A stretch of 64,000 bases of DNA, from contig NZ_BHYK01000010.1 of NCBI RefSeq assembly GCF_003865095.1, positions 1 to 64,000 on the forward strand, read 5' to 3'. Each line of letters begins with the position of its first letter. The stretch's first letter is position 1. This document shows positions 61,120 to 64,000 of the stretch, piece by piece. The translations under genes and the position numbers were made by a program. Origin of the DNA: Clostridium tagluense (lineage in GTDB: Bacteria > Bacillota > Clostridia > Clostridiales > Clostridiaceae). The notes beneath the pieces were generated by a model. It ran no database searches. It was not told where the DNA came from and saw nothing but the letters and a program-made list of their open reading frames with translations.

Positions 61120-61758
61120 ATGAAGTTTATAGATATAGAAAATTGGGAAAGAAAAAATCATTACAATTATTTTAAACAACTTGATTACCCTCATTTTAAT
61201 ATTTGTGGGAATGTTGATATTACAGAGTTTTATAGATTTATTAAGGAAAAAGAGAATCCGTTTTTCATATCAATTTTGTATGTTGTTACAAAAGCAGCAA
61301 ATAGCATAAAGGAATTTCGTTATAGGATAAGAGAAGATAAAATAGTTGAACATGAAATTGTTAGTCCTTCTTTTACAGTAATGGCTTCAAATGAAGTATT
61401 TAGTTTTTGTACAGTTAAATTTATAGATGAATTTAAAGAATTTAAGATTAATACATCAAATGAAATAGAAAGAACAAAAAATAATGTAAGTATCGGAAAT
61501 GAACCAGGTCGCGATGACCTCTTATATACTACAAGTATTCCATGGGTTTCATTTACCAGTATAACTCACCCAATTCAAATGAAGCCTGTTGAGAGTGTCC
61601 CAATGATAGCATGGGGTAAGTACTTCGAGGAAAATGGAAGGATAAAGTTACCACTATCTGTTCAAGTACATCACTCACTAGTAGATGGCGTACATGTTGG
61701 GCAATACTTTAATAAAATTCAAGAAATTTTAGATAATCCCGTAAAGTATTTTCATTGA
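61120..61758 (+). CDS. Chloramphenicol O-acetyltransferase-like protein
   Basis: ATG 61120 follows GGGAGAG by about 9 bases; an in-frame GTG/TTG upstream (61084) has no site. The 212-residue product has the CAT layout: MKFIDIENWERKNHYNYF at the start, ITEFYRFIKEKENPFF, SIPWVSFTSITHPI and the catalytic HHSLVDG at 184-190. CAT enzymes acetylate chloramphenicol with acetyl-CoA as trimers. Type and actual resistance cannot be concluded from sequence alone. A broken acetyltransferase gene follows. Confidence 0.88.
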   Translation: MKFIDIENWERKNHYNYFKQLDYPHFNICGNVDITEFYRFIKEKENPFFISILYVVTKAANSIKEFRYRIREDKIVEHEIVSPSFTVMASNEVFSFCTVKFIDEFKEFKINTSNEIERTKNNVSIGNEPGRDDLLYTTSIPWVSFTSITHPIQMKPVESVPMIAWGKYFEENGRIKLPLSVQVHHSLVDGVHVGQYFNKIQEILDNPVKYFH

Positions 61759-61773
61759 AAGGAGAGTGCTTGT

Positions 61774-61830
61774 ATGAAATATACAATGACTGATAATCCA
61801 ACAGAGCAAGATATTAGGCATATTATATAA
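61774..61830 (+). pseudogene. N-terminal fragment of an acetyltransferase gene
   Basis: ATG 61774 behind AAAGGAGAG starts MKYTMTDNPTEQDIRHII, the usual start of a GNAT-type acetyltransferase, but TAA follows after 18 codons and no continuation is seen beyond a few residues. A terminator stands at 61900. Confidence 0.45.
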
Positions 61831-61899
61831 TGGCTTTAAAAATATCTGAGTAAAATAATTAAAAAAATTCATAATACGGTACATTTTCTTATACATCAA

Positions 61900-61932
61900 A
61901 CGACTTATCTTAAATGGATGAGTCGTTTTTTA
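61900..61932 (+). terminator. Terminator
   Basis: Ten-base stem ACGACTTATC with GATGAGTCGT (one T-G pair) and six T. Confidence 0.8.
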
Positions 61933-62119
61933 TATCGCCATATCACCAATATTATCTAATGGAGCATAAATAAAGTAATAATATGTATTATTATAGGAAT
62001 ATGGTGATGTTAAAATATGTATAGCATGCTATAATTTATATATAGCTAGGTAGAAGTCGTCATATAAGACTCAGATAATTTATATTAATCACATTATGAA
62101 TTTTTAGGGGGTATTTTTC

Positions 62120-62707
62120 ATGTTAAAACATACTGGAACAAAAATAATAGAAACTCAAAGACTTATATTAAGACAGTTTAAAGAGGAAGATGCTGCAGAT
62201 ATGTTTAATAATTGGGCATCTGATAATGAGGTTACCAGATATGTCTCTTGGCAAACTCACAGTGACATTGAAGTAAGTAAAAAACTACTTAAAATGTGGA
62301 TTGATGAATATAGTAGCCAAGAAAATTATAATTGGGCAATAGAAATAAAGGATAATGGAAGTGTAGTTGGTTCTATTGGACTTATGAATATAGACAATAA
62401 TATTGAAAACTGTGAGATTGGGTATTGCATAGGTAAGGCCTTTTGGAACAAAGGGATAACAACTGAAGCTTTTTCTGCGGTCATTAATTTTGCCTTTAAA
62501 GAAGTAGGGTTTGAACGTATAACCGGACGTCATAATGTTGATAATATAGCCTCTGGACGAGTTATGGAAAAGTGTGCTTTAAAATATGAAGGTACTTTAA
62601 GAAAGATACATAAGATTAATACTGGTTCACTAGTAGATTGTAAATATTATTCAATATTAAAGGAAGAATATGTACCAGATGAAAGAAGAAAAAATCATTC
62701 CAAATGA
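62120..62707 (+). CDS. GNAT acetyltransferase, RimJ/RimL type
   Basis: The 195-residue product begins MLKHTGTKIIETQRLILRQF and has NWAIEIKDNGSVVGSIGL, CEIGYCIGKAFWNKGITTEA (acetyl-CoA binding) and GFERITGRHNVDNIASGRVM, the classic RimJ/RimL-type GNAT sequence. These enzymes acetylate ribosomal proteins, antibiotics or metabolites; the substrate here is unknown. AGGGGG lies upstream. Confidence 0.9.
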   Translation: MLKHTGTKIIETQRLILRQFKEEDAADMFNNWASDNEVTRYVSWQTHSDIEVSKKLLKMWIDEYSSQENYNWAIEIKDNGSVVGSIGLMNIDNNIENCEIGYCIGKAFWNKGITTEAFSAVINFAFKEVGFERITGRHNVDNIASGRVMEKCALKYEGTLRKIHKINTGSLVDCKYYSILKEEYVPDERRKNHSK

Positions 62708-62711
62708 GAGT

Positions 62712-62919
62712 TTTTTACGTGCAGGTTAATCCTACGGTGGATATTTAGCAAGAGGAATAGTACATAAAATGAAAGATAGAGTAGAGGGGTTGTTTAGACA
62801 ACTATCCAAGAGCAACTTTTGCTGTATTGGATAGAGCAGGACATAATTTGCAAATAGAACAGGCAGAACTATTTAATTCATTAGTTACTGAATGGATTCT
62901 AAGAGTCGATGAGTCATAG
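62712..62919 (+). pseudogene. Remnant of an alpha/beta hydrolase gene
   Basis: One frame reads G-stop-SYGGYLARGIVHKM (the nucleophile elbow GxSxG, with TAA where Gln would be). Another frame then gives DNYPRATFAVLDRAGHNLQIEQ with the catalytic His, ending TAG 62917-62919. About 120 residues between elbow and His are missing. It is a deletion and nonsense remnant between the GNAT and epimerase genes. Confidence 0.6.
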
Positions 62920-62970
62920 TATTTTTAAATTTTGTCATAAAGAATTTTAAAAACAGGAGGACGTATAAGT

Positions 62971-63765
62971 ATGAAAATATTGATTGTAGGAGCAAGTGGG
63001 TATTTAGGAAATACAATATATAAGAAACTCAAGGAAGGTAGTAATGATGATATTTATGGAACTTGCTGCAACTCTAGTAATCAGGAACTTTTAAAAATTA
63101 ATGTATTGAATAAGTTAGATATAAAGAAAGTACTTTCATTTAAACCAGATATAATTATTTGGAGCATTTATGATGTAGAAAAAGAAATGTCCTTATCACA
63201 AATAGGTATAAATGAGATAATTAATGGAATTTCAGAAGATGTGCGCTTAATTTATGTTTCCACTACAGTTGGAGAAGGAAAGCAGCAGGCTGAAAATATA
63301 ATTCCTCATAAACGTATGCCTGATGAGTACTTTTCAAAATACATTAACGGTAAAATTGAAGGGGAAAGTATAGTTAGAAAGCATCCTAATTATGTAATTG
63401 TAAGGCCTGGTAGTATATATGGTTATGACTATGATGGCAAAATAGATTCTAGGATGAAAGGACTACTTGAAATTTTAAAAACAGGTAAAAGATATTCAAG
63501 AACAGCAAATATGTATGCCAGTTTTGTTAATGTATGCGATCTCGCAGATGCTATAATTGAACTTGCATATAGCAATTTTACAGGAATCATAAATGTAGCA
63601 GGAGAAAGGGCAGTAAGTCATTATGATTTCAACATACATTTAGCAAGATTAATGGATATTGATAACAGTTTTATAATACCTGATTATAAACAAGATGAGG
63701 TATATCATAATATAAATAACGACAAAAGAAAACTTTTACTCAATACTTTAGTAAGAGATATTTGA
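62971..63765 (+). CDS. NAD-dependent epimerase/dehydratase-like protein (RmlD type)
   Basis: The 264-residue product has the Rossmann loop GASGYLG at residues 7-13, an active-site Tyr-x-x-x-Lys (YINGK), the STTVGEG segment and VIVRPGSIYGYDYDG before a C-terminal substrate domain. It resembles dTDP-4-dehydrorhamnose reductase and related sugar-nucleotide reductases/epimerases. CAGGAGG precedes the ATG. It stands alone here, so its pathway cannot be told. Confidence 0.82.
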   Translation: MKILIVGASGYLGNTIYKKLKEGSNDDIYGTCCNSSNQELLKINVLNKLDIKKVLSFKPDIIIWSIYDVEKEMSLSQIGINEIINGISEDVRLIYVSTTVGEGKQQAENIIPHKRMPDEYFSKYINGKIEGESIVRKHPNYVIVRPGSIYGYDYDGKIDSRMKGLLEILKTGKRYSRTANMYASFVNVCDLADAIIELAYSNFTGIINVAGERAVSHYDFNIHLARLMDIDNSFIIPDYKQDEVYHNINNDKRKLLLNTLVRDI

Positions 63766-64000
63766 ACAATTGTTAAATGTTAAGTGGAACATCCATAGAT
63801 TTGTGTAAATCAAATCTATGAATCTATCCCAGTTTTAAAAACATCTTTTATTTTGAACTTATTATCGGAGTCCGCTGATATTCTATAGTATCCTTTGCAA
63901 TATCTCATATCTCATATTTCACATAATGATTTTCATATTTACTATATTTAAATTTCTATCGTAATAAAATTATATAATAGGATGCCACTTGCAACGTTGG

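Noticed and set aside
1-64000. Genome-wide TGA reassignment to Trp or another residue
   Set aside because: In-frame TGA was seen convincingly only in the holin-like gene and the module 1 terminase. Large genes contain none, many genes end in TGA, and the tRNA-Trp has anticodon CCA, so reassignment is not supported.

Overview
The window is AT-rich (roughly 27-30 % GC by eye), with strong AGGAGG-type ribosome binding sites, many ATA/AGA/TTA codons and the gene content of a Clostridium-like Firmicute. About 53 kb is an integrated, partly decayed phage region and the last 10 kb is ordinary chromosome.

Positions 1-7.2 kb hold the truncated end of a UvrD-like helicase, small early/middle phage genes (including a two-gene split relative of a phosphorothioation-associated methyltransferase) and an 896-residue RNA polymerase-like protein of the double-psi beta-barrel class, relative of SPbeta YonO. 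It is followed by a ~600-nt gene-free, hairpin-rich stretch (7.2-7.83 kb) and an array of eight tRNA or tRNA-like genes with a YonK-like gene in the middle. A coiled-coil protein, an HU protein, regulators, a ninth tRNA (Tyr) and a metallophosphoesterase follow. RNA polymerase, YonK-like protein, HU, phosphoesterase, terminase, portal and capsid occur in nearly the order of the yonO-to-yonB segment of Bacillus phage SPbeta, so I read this as an SPbeta-like prophage. A short motif, AATAATTATA, recurs in gaps upstream of genes across 1.8-32 kb and may be its promoter element.

Positions 16.2-40.4 kb form head-tail module 1: zinc-finger putative small terminase, an inserted frameshifted homing-endonuclease-like gene, a large terminase broken in three places, portal, protease/scaffold, decoration protein, major capsid protein, connectors, tail tube, a toxin-antitoxin pair as cargo, tail chaperone-like protein, gp10-like protein and a 2339-residue tape measure protein with a peptidase domain. 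No distal tail, fibre or endolysin gene follows.

Positions 41.6-52.2 kb form an independent head module 2 of a different type (small terminase, serine recombinase, a reverse-strand TIR/deoxyribosyltransferase-like cargo gene, frameshifted large terminase, SPP1-like portal, Mu gpF-like minor head protein, scaffold, capsid, gp6-like connector, adaptor, holin-like gene) with no tail genes. Its adaptor is homologous to the module 1 adaptor. Module 2 is either a second prophage remnant or a satellite-like head cassette.

Positions 52.2-64 kb: an orphan second copy of the antitoxin gene, a reverse-strand cREC-domain gene, a yebC 3' remnant marking old chromosome, a HAD phosphatase, an APH/CotS-type kinase with clearly higher GC, a group II intron with its reverse transcriptase, an isochorismatase-like hydrolase, a zinc-ribbon/DUF4352-type membrane protein, a chloramphenicol acetyltransferase-like gene, a GNAT, an alpha/beta hydrolase pseudogene and an epimerase. 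Small indels or stops interrupt several genes (both large terminases, an endonuclease, a holin, the cargo gene, one tRNA) while the largest genes are intact, pointing to a defective element, recoding, or assembly errors.
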